Below, one piece after another: positions 49,070-57,800 of a stretch of 64,000 nucleotides of DNA (its first letter is position 1; each line of letters begins with the position of its first letter). The notes beneath the pieces were generated by a model. That model was not told the DNA's origin, ran no database searches, and saw nothing but the letters and a program-made list of their open reading frames with translations. The stretch is from positions 82,950-146,949 of IMG/VR virus record IMGVR_UViG_3300042507_006854, one strand, 5' to 3'. A program made the position numbers and the translations under genes. This DNA comes from a virus.

Positions 49070-49470
49070 TGGAACAGAATAAAACAAGATATTTAGTGCG
49101 TTTTCGTGCATTTAACCGCGACGACAAGACACTTTATAAGTGGGATATGTTTGAAGGATACCCACTTAAAGGTGTTAATGCAACTGTTCCGCAAGAATAC
49201 ACTGGTGTTTGCGATAAGAACTTGCAGGATATTTTTGTTGGAGACATTGTTCATTACAATGGGCAAAACTATCTTGTTCGTTTTCGTTATGGTGGCTATA
49301 TGCTTTGGAAACTTGAAAATATTTCAACGCTAAAATTTTGGTGGTTCCATGATGTTTTCGATAAATTTGGAGAAATGGAAGTAGTTGGTAATACTTTTGA
49401 AAATGCGGAATATCTTGTCGATTGTCTTAATAAGCAAAATGAATTCGAAATGGGCTTGACAGATCGTTAA
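49069..49470 (+). CDS. YopX-like protein A, 133 aa
   Basis: Start ATG 49069 shares a base with the previous stop. PQEYTGVCDKNLQDIFVGDI is the YopX signature (QYTG..D.N...I(Y/F).GDI), followed by a beta domain and EVVGNTFENAE. YopX-family proteins are common in phages; function is unknown. A second copy lies at 50063. Confidence 0.7.
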   Translation: MEQNKTRYLVRFRAFNRDDKTLYKWDMFEGYPLKGVNATVPQEYTGVCDKNLQDIFVGDIVHYNGQNYLVRFRYGGYMLWKLENISTLKFWWFHDVFDKFGEMEVVGNTFENAEYLVDCLNKQNEFEMGLTDR

Positions 49471-49490
49471 AATTCACTTAACATTCCCAT

Positions 49491-49772
49491 ATGAACAAAA
49501 TCTATTATACCCAAGATGGTCGCCATCCCGAAGATGTTATCTATAAGGAGCGCGAGTTTATCCGTGAGATTAACAGTATTGTAAATAGCAAGTTTGAGAA
49601 GCTTGTAAAAGACTTGCGTCTTGATGAAGCTGGGTCAGATTGGTTATTTGATTACATCTACAACTGTGACGACGAGACTATTTCATTCGACGAGTTCTTG
49701 AATGAGGCTGGCCTTGAGTACAATGATTTTGTAAAGTCACCAGTTCGCTCTTGGTGGTATCACAATGAATAA
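49491..49772 (+). CDS. Hypothetical protein, 93 aa
   Basis: Acidic helical protein (MNKIYYTQDGRHPEDVIYKE) ending RSWWYHNE; overlaps the next gene by 8 nt. No family recognised. Confidence 0.47.
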   Translation: MNKIYYTQDGRHPEDVIYKEREFIREINSIVNSKFEKLVKDLRLDEAGSDWLFDYIYNCDDETISFDEFLNEAGLEYNDFVKSPVRSWWYHNE

Positions 49773-50082
49773 AAAATTGCCTTACGATTTAACAGGGGAA
49801 GAAATAAAGGAACTACGTAAAAGAAAGAAAGAAATATACGATTACGTTATGAAAGAATTTGAGAAAGAAACAAATAAAAAATCTGGCGAGCCACATGTTT
49901 TCAAGATGACTCTTGATGATGGATGGGCTAAATATCAATATGACATAACCCTAACCGAAAATTGGTGTATGTTTGATATTCAAAATGAAATGCGCCAAAT
50001 TATGGAAAAGTATGGTGGAACTATTTCTGCTGGAGAGCTTTGCGGCGCTGGATATAAAGACAATGAAAAAGAGAAAAATTAA
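49765..50082 (+). CDS. Hypothetical protein, 105 aa
   Basis: Charged N-terminal helix (EEIKELRKRKKEIYDYVMKE) and a beta region; overlaps the second YopX gene by 20 nt. No family recognised. Confidence 0.47.
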   Translation: MNKKLPYDLTGEEIKELRKRKKEIYDYVMKEFEKETNKKSGEPHVFKMTLDDGWAKYQYDITLTENWCMFDIQNEMRQIMEKYGGTISAGELCGAGYKDNEKEKN

Positions 50083-50461
50083 ATTTCGTTTCTGGTGTCC
50101 CGCTGGAAAATCGTTCGTCCGTGATTATAATTATAATGGCGCGGTAGATGAACTATTTGACGAGAAAGATTTTGATACTCTTATCCCGCAGCAATTTACG
50201 GGGTTGATTGATAAGAACGGCGTGGAAATTTATGAAGGTGATTTAATTAATTTCTCCTGCAATTACACTGTTGAGCTTGGCGATCCAGACATAATCGAAT
50301 ACAAAAATCAAGAAGTTTATTATGATGAGCGTCTTGCTGGATTTTACTTTGGCAAAGACGGATTTCAAATTCTTGATAAAATAATGGAAGATACTATTGA
50401 GGTAGTTGGTAATATAAACCTTAAAAATGATATAATCAAAGAAGTAGAGTGGAGAAGGTAA
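50063..50461 (+). CDS. YopX-like protein B, 132 aa
   Basis: MKKRKIKFRFWCPAGKSFV, then PQQFTGLIDKNGVEIYEGDL, the classic YopX motif, and a C-terminal EVVGNINL. Paralog of the protein at 49069. Function unknown. Confidence 0.75.
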   Translation: MKKRKIKFRFWCPAGKSFVRDYNYNGAVDELFDEKDFDTLIPQQFTGLIDKNGVEIYEGDLINFSCNYTVELGDPDIIEYKNQEVYYDERLAGFYFGKDGFQILDKIMEDTIEVVGNINLKNDIIKEVEWRR

Positions 50462-51138
50462 TGTTAAAGTATAAAATTAAAGAAGTTCTTCCTAATATCT
50501 TTGCGGTTATCGTAAAAGACAGGTATGATCGTGCCATGTTGTTTTGTCGCGCCCAAGAGTATTACGAAAGTCCAAGCACAAAGTTTCGTGGTAAAAAGTT
50601 CTCAATTTGGGACTACATGAAGTGGTATCACGAACAATATCATTGGGGTTTTAGTTATGGCGCTGATTGGTCGGGATTTAATATTCCATTGAAAACTATT
50701 CGTGAGTGTTATAATAAATTAACTAAACCCGAAAGTCCATACGATAAAGTGGTGGATGAAATTTTAAATAAATTAAAAAGCGAAAGCAATGATTGTTACT
50801 TGATCGGGGCAAAGGATACAAAAGGCGAAACCTTTAAACATGAGGTTTGTCATGCTCTTTATCATACTAATAAAGATTATAAAAAACAAATGGATACTCT
50901 TACTCATGGATTACCTAAAAAATATTATAATGTTTTTGCAAATAATCTTGTGCAAATGGGTTATACGAACAAAGTGGTTGACGATGAGATTCAAGCCTAT
51001 TTGCAGTATGGCTACGAAGAACCAAAGTTTGGAACTGGTGTTGACATTGACGTAAGAATACAGTATAGTGAAATCTATAAAGAAGCTGCTAAAGCGTATG
51101 AACTTCACACAAAGAGATATTCTAGTTTGTGCAAGTAA
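50461..51138 (+). CDS. HExxH metallopeptidase-like protein, 225 aa
   Basis: Start at ATG 50461 (shares a base with the previous stop, preceded by GGAGAAGG). KHEVCHALYHTN (HEVCH, about residue 124) is a zincin site; an acidic VDDEIQAYL further on could give the third ligand. The family is seen in large phages, target unknown. Confidence 0.58.
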   Translation: MLKYKIKEVLPNIFAVIVKDRYDRAMLFCRAQEYYESPSTKFRGKKFSIWDYMKWYHEQYHWGFSYGADWSGFNIPLKTIRECYNKLTKPESPYDKVVDEILNKLKSESNDCYLIGAKDTKGETFKHEVCHALYHTNKDYKKQMDTLTHGLPKKYYNVFANNLVQMGYTNKVVDDEIQAYLQYGYEEPKFGTGVDIDVRIQYSEIYKEAAKAYELHTKRYSSLCK

Positions 51139-51292
51139 ACGTAGATATTTTACCGCCAGAAAAGCGCGGCAAAAAAACGTTACGCCATACAAGTGCAAAA
51201 TCTGCTTTTGCTGGCATCGTTCAACCAAAAGAAAGTTACATCAACAGCACCCTTTAAAAGATCAATATAGAAAATTGAGAATGTATATTTAA
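51098..51292 (+). CDS. Small zinc-ribbon-like protein, 64 aa
   Basis: Start at ATG 51098 within the previous gene. YKCKICFCWHRSTKRK is the short CxxC...WH pattern typical of tiny phage zinc-binding proteins. Very basic; may bind nucleic acid. Confidence 0.5.
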   Translation: MNFTQRDILVCASKRRYFTARKARQKNVTPYKCKICFCWHRSTKRKLHQQHPLKDQYRKLRMYI

Positions 51293-51293
51293 T

Positions 51294-51410
51294 ATGAAAA
51301 CACTAATGTATATAATCCTAATAATCGCAACCGTTTTTGTTTCCGGTTGTTATAGTTCAAAATCGATGGGCGACAAAGAAAAAGCCGATAAGTATTTGAT
51401 TGTTTATTAA
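51294..51410 (+). CDS. Small lipoprotein, 38 aa
   Basis: MKTLMYIILIIATVFVSGCY: signal with lipobox VSGC, then a 19-residue tail. Second of three tiny lipoproteins in the window. The stop shares a base with the next start. Confidence 0.55.
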   Translation: MKTLMYIILIIATVFVSGCYSSKSMGDKEKADKYLIVY

Positions 51411-51700
51411 TGCATTTTAAAGACATTCATAATAAGCCTATCCGCGTTGGTGATAGAGTTTTGGTCTATGTCCAAAAATATTCACGCACACTAGTCGGAG
51501 AAAACATTTATGAAGTCTATCAAGATGAACCCTATCCTGTAGCTGATGTTCCAATGGCGCGTGGGCGAGTAGAATGGAGTGAAGATGTGAACAGTTTTGT
51601 GGTGCGTTATGATTGGACTTGTGAAAGTTGGAAACATAAATCCGCTTCACAAATGGAAGGCGAAAACTACGCTTACGAAATTATACAAAATGAAAATTAA
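51410..51700 (+). CDS. Hypothetical beta protein, 96 aa
   Basis: RVGDRVLVYVQKYSRTLVGE suggests an SH3-like or YopX-related beta fold; no exact family recognised. Overlaps its neighbours by 1 and 11 nt. Confidence 0.47.
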   Translation: MHFKDIHNKPIRVGDRVLVYVQKYSRTLVGENIYEVYQDEPYPVADVPMARGRVEWSEDVNSFVVRYDWTCESWKHKSASQMEGENYAYEIIQNEN

Positions 51701-51887
51701 ACAAAAAACAATTTATGGTGGTTATCTTGTTGATAAGTATTTCTTCATTCTAGAAGATGATACTCAAGTTCAAGTGCCATTCAGTGAGTGGGAATCCTAC
51801 AAGGCAGGAGATAATTACATTAGTAAAGAAACCAAATCTCGTTTAGATGAGTTAGCAAAAATTGCCCAAAAGAATGGGCTTTATTGA
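51690..51887 (+). CDS. Hypothetical protein, 65 aa
   Basis: ATG 51690, MKIKQKTIYGGYLVDKYFFI; beta hairpins followed by a helix. Last gene of this run before a new promoter. No family recognised. Confidence 0.47.
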   Translation: MKIKQKTIYGGYLVDKYFFILEDDTQVQVPFSEWESYKAGDNYISKETKSRLDELAKIAQKNGLY

Positions 51888-51916
51888 TTGACAAAATAAT
51901 AAAAATGATTTAAAGT
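51888..51916 (+). promoter_or_regulatory. Sigma70-like promoter, leaderless geometry
   Basis: TTGACA (51888-51893), 17-nt spacer, TAAAGT (51911-51916), ATG at 51923 after 6 nt. Confidence 0.6.
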
Positions 51917-51922
51917 GTTGGG

Positions 51923-52597
51923 ATGAAAGGTCTATTCTATCTGCCAGTCCGCGTCGAAGCCAAGAATCATGAGGTTCTTTTTTGGGGCTGTCTGCATTAT
52001 GGCCACGATCCACAGTGGGAAGTTCCTATCTGGAAGCGTAGGGGCTTTAATTCTTCCGAGGAACACGACGAAGGTATCATTCGTAATTGGAATAGCAAGG
52101 CTACAGATAAGACTGTTGGTTTCCTGCTTGGCGACACTATGTTTGGATTTGGTGGCGAGGAAAAGTTTAAAAAGCTGATGAGCCGCCTTAATTTTAGTCG
52201 CGTGTTTATTATGTCAGGAAATCACGCGGCTGGATGGAAGCAAGCATTTGAATCTCTGAAAGATAATACTCTTTACGTTGATGGTAAGTATAATAAAGAA
52301 GTAATTTTCGTGCCTAACTATCTTGAAGCCTATGTGAATGGTCAGCCTATCGTCATGTCTCATTACGCAATCGCTTCGTGGAATGGTCAGGGCAAAGGTT
52401 CGTGGATGCTTCACAGTCATTCGCATGGATCACTCTATGGGACTGATCTTGGAAACATTCTTTATAAGGCAAAGATCGCAGATGTTGGTGTTGAACGCTT
52501 CCTATATCCACCATCTTTCGGTGAGATTAAATGTAATTTTAGTAATCCAGTTGTTAGCTTTGACCATCATAATAGCAAAACAGAAAATCCGTTTTAA
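51923..52597 (+). CDS. Metallophosphoesterase, 224 aa
   Basis: Calcineurin-like motifs in order: FWGCLHYGHDP, LLGDTMF, MSGNHAAGW, MSHYAIASW and LHSHSHGSL. The GDxx and GNH motifs are complete enough for a dinuclear metal site. Substrate unknown. Promoter -10 lies 6 nt before the ATG. Confidence 0.75.
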   Translation: MKGLFYLPVRVEAKNHEVLFWGCLHYGHDPQWEVPIWKRRGFNSSEEHDEGIIRNWNSKATDKTVGFLLGDTMFGFGGEEKFKKLMSRLNFSRVFIMSGNHAAGWKQAFESLKDNTLYVDGKYNKEVIFVPNYLEAYVNGQPIVMSHYAIASWNGQGKGSWMLHSHSHGSLYGTDLGNILYKAKIADVGVERFLYPPSFGEIKCNFSNPVVSFDHHNSKTENPF

Positions 52598-52818
52598 TGA
52601 ATAAAACCCTCTTACAAACACATATTGATTTGCTCAATGAATGTCGTAGACAAAATAAAATGCTTGAGAAATTAATTGAATTAAATATGAATGATCTGCA
52701 TGAGATTGCCGATCAGCGCGACTGGTATTACGAAGAATATCAAAAGATGAAAGCTGGTAATGAAGAATTGAAAAAATTAATTGAACAGAAATGGTATAAA
52801 GATGAAATACAGAATTAA
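52597..52818 (+). CDS. Coiled-coil protein, 73 aa
   Basis: Almost entirely helical with heptads (MNKTLLQTHIDLLNECRRQN ... KMKAGNEELKKLIEQ). The start shares a base with the previous stop. Function unknown. Confidence 0.48.
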   Translation: MNKTLLQTHIDLLNECRRQNKMLEKLIELNMNDLHEIADQRDWYYEEYQKMKAGNEELKKLIEQKWYKDEIQN

Positions 52819-53005
52819 AGCATATCATTATAAAAAAGAATCCAGATACTATCCTCAATATAAATTTCTTTGGTTCTGGAATGATTTTGGTGGCGCTTAT
52901 CGGCCCACTCAATCTTTTTCTTCTAAAATAAAAGCACAAAAATATCTTGACGATCATATTGACAAATGTAACCCTAAAATAGAAAATATTCCTTATGAAA
53001 AGTAA
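52802..53005 (+). CDS. Hypothetical protein, 67 aa
   Basis: ATG 52802, MKYRIKAYHYKKESRYYPQY; Tyr/Lys/Phe-rich with an AQKYLDDHI helix. Overlaps both neighbours. Confidence 0.45.
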   Translation: MKYRIKAYHYKKESRYYPQYKFLWFWNDFGGAYRPTQSFSSKIKAQKYLDDHIDKCNPKIENIPYEK

Positions 53006-53207
53006 AATGTTAGCGATGATTGACGAACAATATAAAAGCTCATATATAAAACAATTAGAAGAAGAATTGTTGCAATGCGATAAGTATAAAATCGGACATG
53101 ATCGTTACGAAAAATTGCGCCGATTAAACCTACAAGAAATGAAAGAATTGTATTTAAAACATTTGCGTAGTCTCGAAAAATTTGATACACTAGTTGATCA
53201 ATTATGA
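52995..53207 (+). CDS. Hypothetical helical protein, 70 aa
   Basis: Amphipathic helices (YIKQLEEELLQCDKYK, LRRLNLQEMKELYLKHLRSL). Its stop overlaps the RNA ligase start. No family recognised. Confidence 0.47.
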   Translation: MKSKMLAMIDEQYKSSYIKQLEEELLQCDKYKIGHDRYEKLRRLNLQEMKELYLKHLRSLEKFDTLVDQL

Positions 53208-54202
53208 AGCTGGCTTCAATAGAGACTATTACTGATCGTATTCATCATCCCAATGCGGACAAGTTGGATATTGTAAAAGTGCTTGGCTGGCAAGTCATTA
53301 CAAAACGTGATGAGTTTAAAAAAGGTGATAAAGTCGTCTTTATTGTAATTGATACAATTCTACCAAAAGCTCCGTGGAGTGAATTTCTTGCTGACAAAAA
53401 GAATCCAGACACACCAATTCGTTTAAAAACTGCCAAACTTCGCGCTTTTTATTCTCAAGGTCTTGTTCTTCCACTTTCTGTTTTGCCAGAGAATGTTCAA
53501 GGTTGGCATGAAGGCGCAGATGTTAGTGGTGCTCTTGGCATTAAAAAATACGAAAAAGAAATTCCTGCTCAATTATCTGGCGAAGTATTAGGTGGGTTTC
53601 CAACTTATCTTTGCGCCCAAACCGATGAGGACAATGGACTTTCAAATCCAGAATTGGTGGATGAGGTTCTGAAAAGTAAATGGATTACTGTTACCGAAAA
53701 GCTTGATGGTAGTTCCTGCACTATCATCATACAAGATCGTGAAATCAAATACGTTTGTAGTCGCCGTCTAGCACTAAAAGAAACTGAAGAAAATAGTTTT
53801 TGGAAAGCCGCTAGAAAACTTGATTTGAGTAAATGTGTTCGTGGTCGTTATGTTATTCAAGGCGAATTGATGGGACCAGGGATTCAAGGCAACCAACTTA
53901 AACTGATCGAACCAGAACTTTATGTGTTTCAAATAAGCTATGAAAATGCTTTCTATCCTTATATTGAAATGGTTTTTGAATGCCGTAATACTTTTGGCTG
54001 TAAATATGTGCGACACGTTGAGAATTTTGATACTACTGAAACTAAAATTACTACCGATTATCTTCAAGATTTGGCCGACAAACAGGCTTTACCAAGCGGT
54101 GAACCAGCGGAAGGTATCGTTGTGCGCCCATTAGACTATCACAATGCTGGCAATGGTCGCCCACTCAGTTTTAAAATCATTAATAGAAATTATAAAGATT
54201 GA
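53204..54202 (+). CDS. RNA ligase of the DraRnl/Rnl5 type
   Basis: Seals RNA nicks using ATP. The nucleotidyl-lysine motif I is TEKLDGSSC (about residues 163-171), motif III-like VIQGELMGPGIQ and motif IV EGIVVRP follow, and SFKIINRNYK supplies motif V. The N-terminal domain (KLASIETITDRIHHPNADKL with a beta-barrel) is the OB-like module of Deinococcus-type RNA ligases. Likely repairs cut tRNAs or other RNAs during infection. The next gene encodes a HAD phosphatase. Confidence 0.85.
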   Translation: MKLASIETITDRIHHPNADKLDIVKVLGWQVITKRDEFKKGDKVVFIVIDTILPKAPWSEFLADKKNPDTPIRLKTAKLRAFYSQGLVLPLSVLPENVQGWHEGADVSGALGIKKYEKEIPAQLSGEVLGGFPTYLCAQTDEDNGLSNPELVDEVLKSKWITVTEKLDGSSCTIIIQDREIKYVCSRRLALKETEENSFWKAARKLDLSKCVRGRYVIQGELMGPGIQGNQLKLIEPELYVFQISYENAFYPYIEMVFECRNTFGCKYVRHVENFDTTETKITTDYLQDLADKQALPSGEPAEGIVVRPLDYHNAGNGRPLSFKIINRNYKD

Positions 54203-54597
54203 ACAAGATATTGACAGTAGATTTTGATGACACGATTGCGGTTACAGTTCCTACCGCGTGGGGTGGAGGCGTATTATCTCCACTCTATCGAGTTATTGAT
54301 TTTATAAAATTAAAAATTAAAGAAGGATTTGAAGTTCACATTGTTACTTTTCGCAACCATGACAATAAAAAAGAAGTCATTGATTTTTGTAAAGGCTATG
54401 ATATAAAAATTAAAAGCGTCGTTTGTACGGAAGGCAAAACAAAAACTGAATTTATTAAACAATTAAATAGTTCTCTACATATTGATGACCATGTAGAAAC
54501 TTGCACTCTTTGCACGATGGCTGGAATTGAAGTATTACTTGTAGACTGGGGTCAAGATAAACATAATACAACTGCGAAATTTTTTAATAAGATATGA
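54199..54597 (+). CDS. HAD-family phosphatase, 132 aa (TT G start)
   Basis: TTG at 54199 overlaps the ligase stop. Motif I is ILTVDFDDTIAV, a conserved motif II-like VHIVTFRN, and HIDDHVETC as motif IV. A small HAD enzyme next to an RNA ligase could trim RNA 3' phosphates, but the nearest visual match is a generic nucleotidase. Confidence 0.65.
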   Translation: MNKILTVDFDDTIAVTVPTAWGGGVLSPLYRVIDFIKLKIKEGFEVHIVTFRNHDNKKEVIDFCKGYDIKIKSVVCTEGKTKTEFIKQLNSSLHIDDHVETCTLCTMAGIEVLLVDWGQDKHNTTAKFFNKI

Positions 54598-54863
54598 AAA
54601 CTGAAGAAATTTTAAATCAAATTACAGAACTAACAGAAAAATGGTATTATTTAATCGGTAAAGATCATCACAAAGATCGTGATTGTCATTTTTATATCAA
54701 TACCGTTTGGAGTTACGGACAAACACAAAAGTATCGCGTTGAACATTATGGATATCTTTACAGAGATGTCGAAGAAACTTTCGAAACTTATAATGAAGCT
54801 GCTGAATGTTTAATGAACACCTTAAGAATAATGATCAAAAGAGAAAAAATATTGAAAAAATAA
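54594..54863 (+). CDS. Hypothetical protein, 89 aa
   Basis: Helix then beta hairpin with HKDRDCHFYINTVWSYGQTQ and a C-terminal helix. Overlaps the HAD gene by 4 nt and ends the operon. No family recognised. Confidence 0.48.
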   Translation: MKTEEILNQITELTEKWYYLIGKDHHKDRDCHFYINTVWSYGQTQKYRVEHYGYLYRDVEETFETYNEAAECLMNTLRIMIKREKILKK

Positions 54864-54872
54864 TAGATTAAT

Positions 54873-54885
54873 AGTGTAAATTCTT
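54873..54885 (+). promoter_or_regulatory. Late-promoter-like motif before the glycan cassette
   Basis: AGTGTAAATTCTT, 10 nt before ATG 54896; suggests the WbsX-GT2-sulfotransferase operon is expressed with virion genes. Confidence 0.45.
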
Positions 54886-54895
54886 TCATATTTAT

Positions 54896-55939
54896 ATGAA
54901 GTTAATTGCTTTTTATTTACCTCAATATCACGAGATTCCGGAAAACAATACTTTTTGGGGTAAAGGATTTACCGAGTGGACAAATGTTAAAAATGCAAAA
55001 CCTTTTTTTAAAAATCATTGGCAGCCTAGATTACCTACTGAATTAGGTTTTTATGATTTAAATGATGATTCTGTAAGATATAAACAAGCTGCACTTGCTA
55101 GACAATATGGTATTGATGCTTGGTGTTATTATTATTATAGATTTAACGGAAAACGTGTTTTAGAAATGCCCCTTGATCGACATTTTCAAGATAAAAATTT
55201 AAACATGCCATTTTTAATCTGTTGGGCCAATGAAAATTGGACAAGAACATGGGATGGAAATAGCAGAGATGTTTTAATTAAACAAGAACACAATTTTGAA
55301 GATGATTTAAATTTTATAAAAGAAGTCGCGCCAATGTTAATTGATGAAAGATATGTAAAAATTGATGGCAAACCAGTTTTATTAATTTATAGACCGGAAC
55401 TATGGGAAAATATCGAAGAAACCGTTCTCCTTTGGAGAAACTATATGAAAGAAAACTATGGCTTAGAAATTTATTTAATTCGCTCTTTAGCTTTTAAACA
55501 GTGCACAAACCCAACAAACCCTAAAGATATCGGATTCGATGCTTCATATCAATTTCCTCCATTTGGAACTGTTGCAATACATGTTAATAAACAAAATATA
55601 AACGGAAATATAAGTGATTATAAATTATGTGAAAAAGTTATGGCTTTTCAAAAATTGGACTGGAAAGTATTTAGGGGGGTAATGACTGGATTTGATAACT
55701 CTCCCCGAAGAAAGAATCAAAATGTTGGTTTATTTTTATTTAATACGCCAGACAAATATCAAAAATGGTTAGAAGCGGTGATAGACTATACAAAACAAAA
55801 TTTTAAAAAAGAAGAACAATTAATATTTATTAATGCATGGAATGAATGGGGTGAGGGAGCTATTTTAGAACCTTGTAATCAATGGGGTCGTGGGTTTTTA
55901 GAAGCGACACTAAAAGCCCGTAATAACATAATTAATTAA
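54896..55939 (+). CDS. WbsX-family glycan enzyme (GH99-like)
   Basis: Typical start LIAFYLPQYHEIPENNTFWG and KGFTEWTNV, then YGIDAWCYYYYRFNGKRVLE, LICWANENWTRTWDG and the C-terminal INAWNEWGEGA. These are diagnostic of WbsX, a GH99-related family found in O-antigen clusters and in large phages. Endo-mannosidase or transferase activity is not settled for the family. Confidence 0.85.
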   Translation: MKLIAFYLPQYHEIPENNTFWGKGFTEWTNVKNAKPFFKNHWQPRLPTELGFYDLNDDSVRYKQAALARQYGIDAWCYYYYRFNGKRVLEMPLDRHFQDKNLNMPFLICWANENWTRTWDGNSRDVLIKQEHNFEDDLNFIKEVAPMLIDERYVKIDGKPVLLIYRPELWENIEETVLLWRNYMKENYGLEIYLIRSLAFKQCTNPTNPKDIGFDASYQFPPFGTVAIHVNKQNINGNISDYKLCEKVMAFQKLDWKVFRGVMTGFDNSPRRKNQNVGLFLFNTPDKYQKWLEAVIDYTKQNFKKEEQLIFINAWNEWGEGAILEPCNQWGRGFLEATLKARNNIIN

Positions 55940-55940
55940 T

Positions 55941-56672
55941 ATGAAAATTAGTGTTGTTACACCTACTGGGGGGCGCCCATTAGCTTTTGGGTTTTGTGAA
56001 TTATGGATGAGTCGTCAAACTCGACAACCTGATGAGTGGATCGTGGTTGATGACTATATCGATCAAACTAAATGTACAATGAATCAAAAAATAATCAGGC
56101 GATTACCATTTTGGGAAACTGGCGATATGACTTTGCAAAAAAATTTAATCGAAGCTTTGAAAATTGTTACTGGGGATATTATTATAATAATAGAAGATGA
56201 CGATTGGTACCATCCAAATTACATTAAAACTATAGAACAAAAATTTGAACAGCCAATGGAACAAAATAACATTCCCCATTTAGTTGGCGAGGCTATAGGA
56301 AAGTATTACAATATTAAAAATTATTCATATCTAATATATAATAATATTAATCATGCTAGTTTATGTCAAACTGCATTTAGTTATAAATTGATACCTCAAA
56401 CTAACATTTTAGCGACTTATTTTATGTACGAAAGGTGGTTTGATGCTCATCTTTGGAAATTTGCTAAATGCCATAAACTTATGTTTTTAAGCAAAGATCC
56501 GCTTGTAATAGGAATTAAAGGTTTACCAGGCAGGCCAGGAGCAGGAGAAGGCCATAATTCATATTTACAAAATAAAACAATGCCATTTATAGATAAACAA
56601 CCTTTCGAAATGCTAGAAAAATGGATTGGTAAACAAGATACGGAAATTTATAAACAAAAACTAATTATATAA
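55941..56672 (+). CDS. Family 2 glycosyltransferase
   Basis: ISVVTPTGGRPLAF at the N-terminus, EWIVVDDYID, and the metal-binding IIIIIEDDDWYHPNYI (about residues 78-93) mark a GT2 GT-A fold. It follows WbsX after one base and probably adds a sugar to a virion or capsular glycan. Confidence 0.82.
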   Translation: MKISVVTPTGGRPLAFGFCELWMSRQTRQPDEWIVVDDYIDQTKCTMNQKIIRRLPFWETGDMTLQKNLIEALKIVTGDIIIIIEDDDWYHPNYIKTIEQKFEQPMEQNNIPHLVGEAIGKYYNIKNYSYLIYNNINHASLCQTAFSYKLIPQTNILATYFMYERWFDAHLWKFAKCHKLMFLSKDPLVIGIKGLPGRPGAGEGHNSYLQNKTMPFIDKQPFEMLEKWIGKQDTEIYKQKLII

Positions 56673-56673
56673 C

Positions 56674-57582
56674 ATGGATTTACTTTTACATGTTGGACTA
56701 CATAAAACTGGAACTTCTACTGTTCAAGATTTTTTATATAAAAATAGAAATGAATTGTTAAAACATGATATTTTTTATCCAGATATTGGAGTGTGGAACT
56801 CACAACATGCTTTAATACCAATATGCAAATGGCCTCATCAAAAACATACTCATCCGTATTTTAAAAACCTTTCAAAAGATCAAACAAATTTAGATTATTA
56901 TCTTGATATGCTAAAAAAAGCTTTAGAAAAACATCAACCTTCTTTGACGATTATGAGTAGTGAAGTTTGGTCGGAAATTTGTTTTTTGGATACATCATAT
57001 CATGATTTAATGTCTAAAATTAAATTGTTATTTGATAAAGTAACATTGTTTGTTTCAAAAAGAAATTTTGATTTTTTGGCTTTATCTTCTTTAAAACACT
57101 GTATCAGACATAACCAATACGATGAACGAATTGCAAATAAAGAGTATATCAATTTTTATTTTGATAGATTAACAGCATGTAAAAAAGTTTATAACTTTTG
57201 GGAAAACTCTGATTTACCTCTTGTAACTAAAAATTTAGAAGAATCGTCTGGCAATCTAGTGAACTATTATTTTGGAGATATTGTTGAAACGTATAATCAA
57301 GAAGCAAGAAAAATATTACAAAACAATAAAGAAATAATAATAAATCAGGATACACTAGAACCTTATAAATATTTGATTGCGTTTATTTTGAGTTCTGATA
57401 ATGCTTCAGATCCTGTTTTTATAAAATTTTTAGAAGACAATAGAAAATATTTAAAGTCTATAACTAACAAACAATTAATATTATATTTTAAATATTTTGA
57501 AGGAGAATGTGAAAAAAATAATTTAGATAACATAACCTTAAAAGATAGAATAACTGTATTCGAACATATTATAAAATTATGA
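56674..57582 (+). CDS. Sulfotransferase-like protein
   Basis: LLHVGLHKTGTSTVQDFLY (residues 4-22) is the PAPS-binding P-loop of sulfotransferases; VTLFVSKRNFDFLAL fits the 3'-phosphate-binding strand and helix. Would add sulfate from PAPS to a sugar or other acceptor. Ends overlapping the next small gene by 4 nt. Confidence 0.72.
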   Translation: MDLLLHVGLHKTGTSTVQDFLYKNRNELLKHDIFYPDIGVWNSQHALIPICKWPHQKHTHPYFKNLSKDQTNLDYYLDMLKKALEKHQPSLTIMSSEVWSEICFLDTSYHDLMSKIKLLFDKVTLFVSKRNFDFLALSSLKHCIRHNQYDERIANKEYINFYFDRLTACKKVYNFWENSDLPLVTKNLEESSGNLVNYYFGDIVETYNQEARKILQNNKEIIINQDTLEPYKYLIAFILSSDNASDPVFIKFLEDNRKYLKSITNKQLILYFKYFEGECEKNNLDNITLKDRITVFEHIIKL

Positions 57583-57800
57583 AAGTAACACACACAGAAA
57601 CCGGATTCAAATATGTATATTTTGAAATAAAAGATGATGATAATTCATACCAAGTAGTTAAAGCCTTCGATCCGCTTTCTAGCATGAGTATCGAAGACCA
57701 AAATGGTATAGAAGTGACAGATATAGAACTTATAAATAAAATTAACCAGGCAATTGAGGAATATTCATCTAAAAATGATGTATCTTGGTCGGGTAATTAA
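57579..57800 (+). CDS. Hypothetical protein, 73 aa
   Basis: Acidic beta-alpha protein MKVTHTETGFKYVYFEIKDD ending EYSSKNDVSWSGN. Its 3' end overlaps the convergent sulfotransferase by 32 nt. No family recognised. Confidence 0.45.
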   Translation: MKVTHTETGFKYVYFEIKDDDNSYQVVKAFDPLSSMSIEDQNGIEVTDIELINKINQAIEEYSSKNDVSWSGN

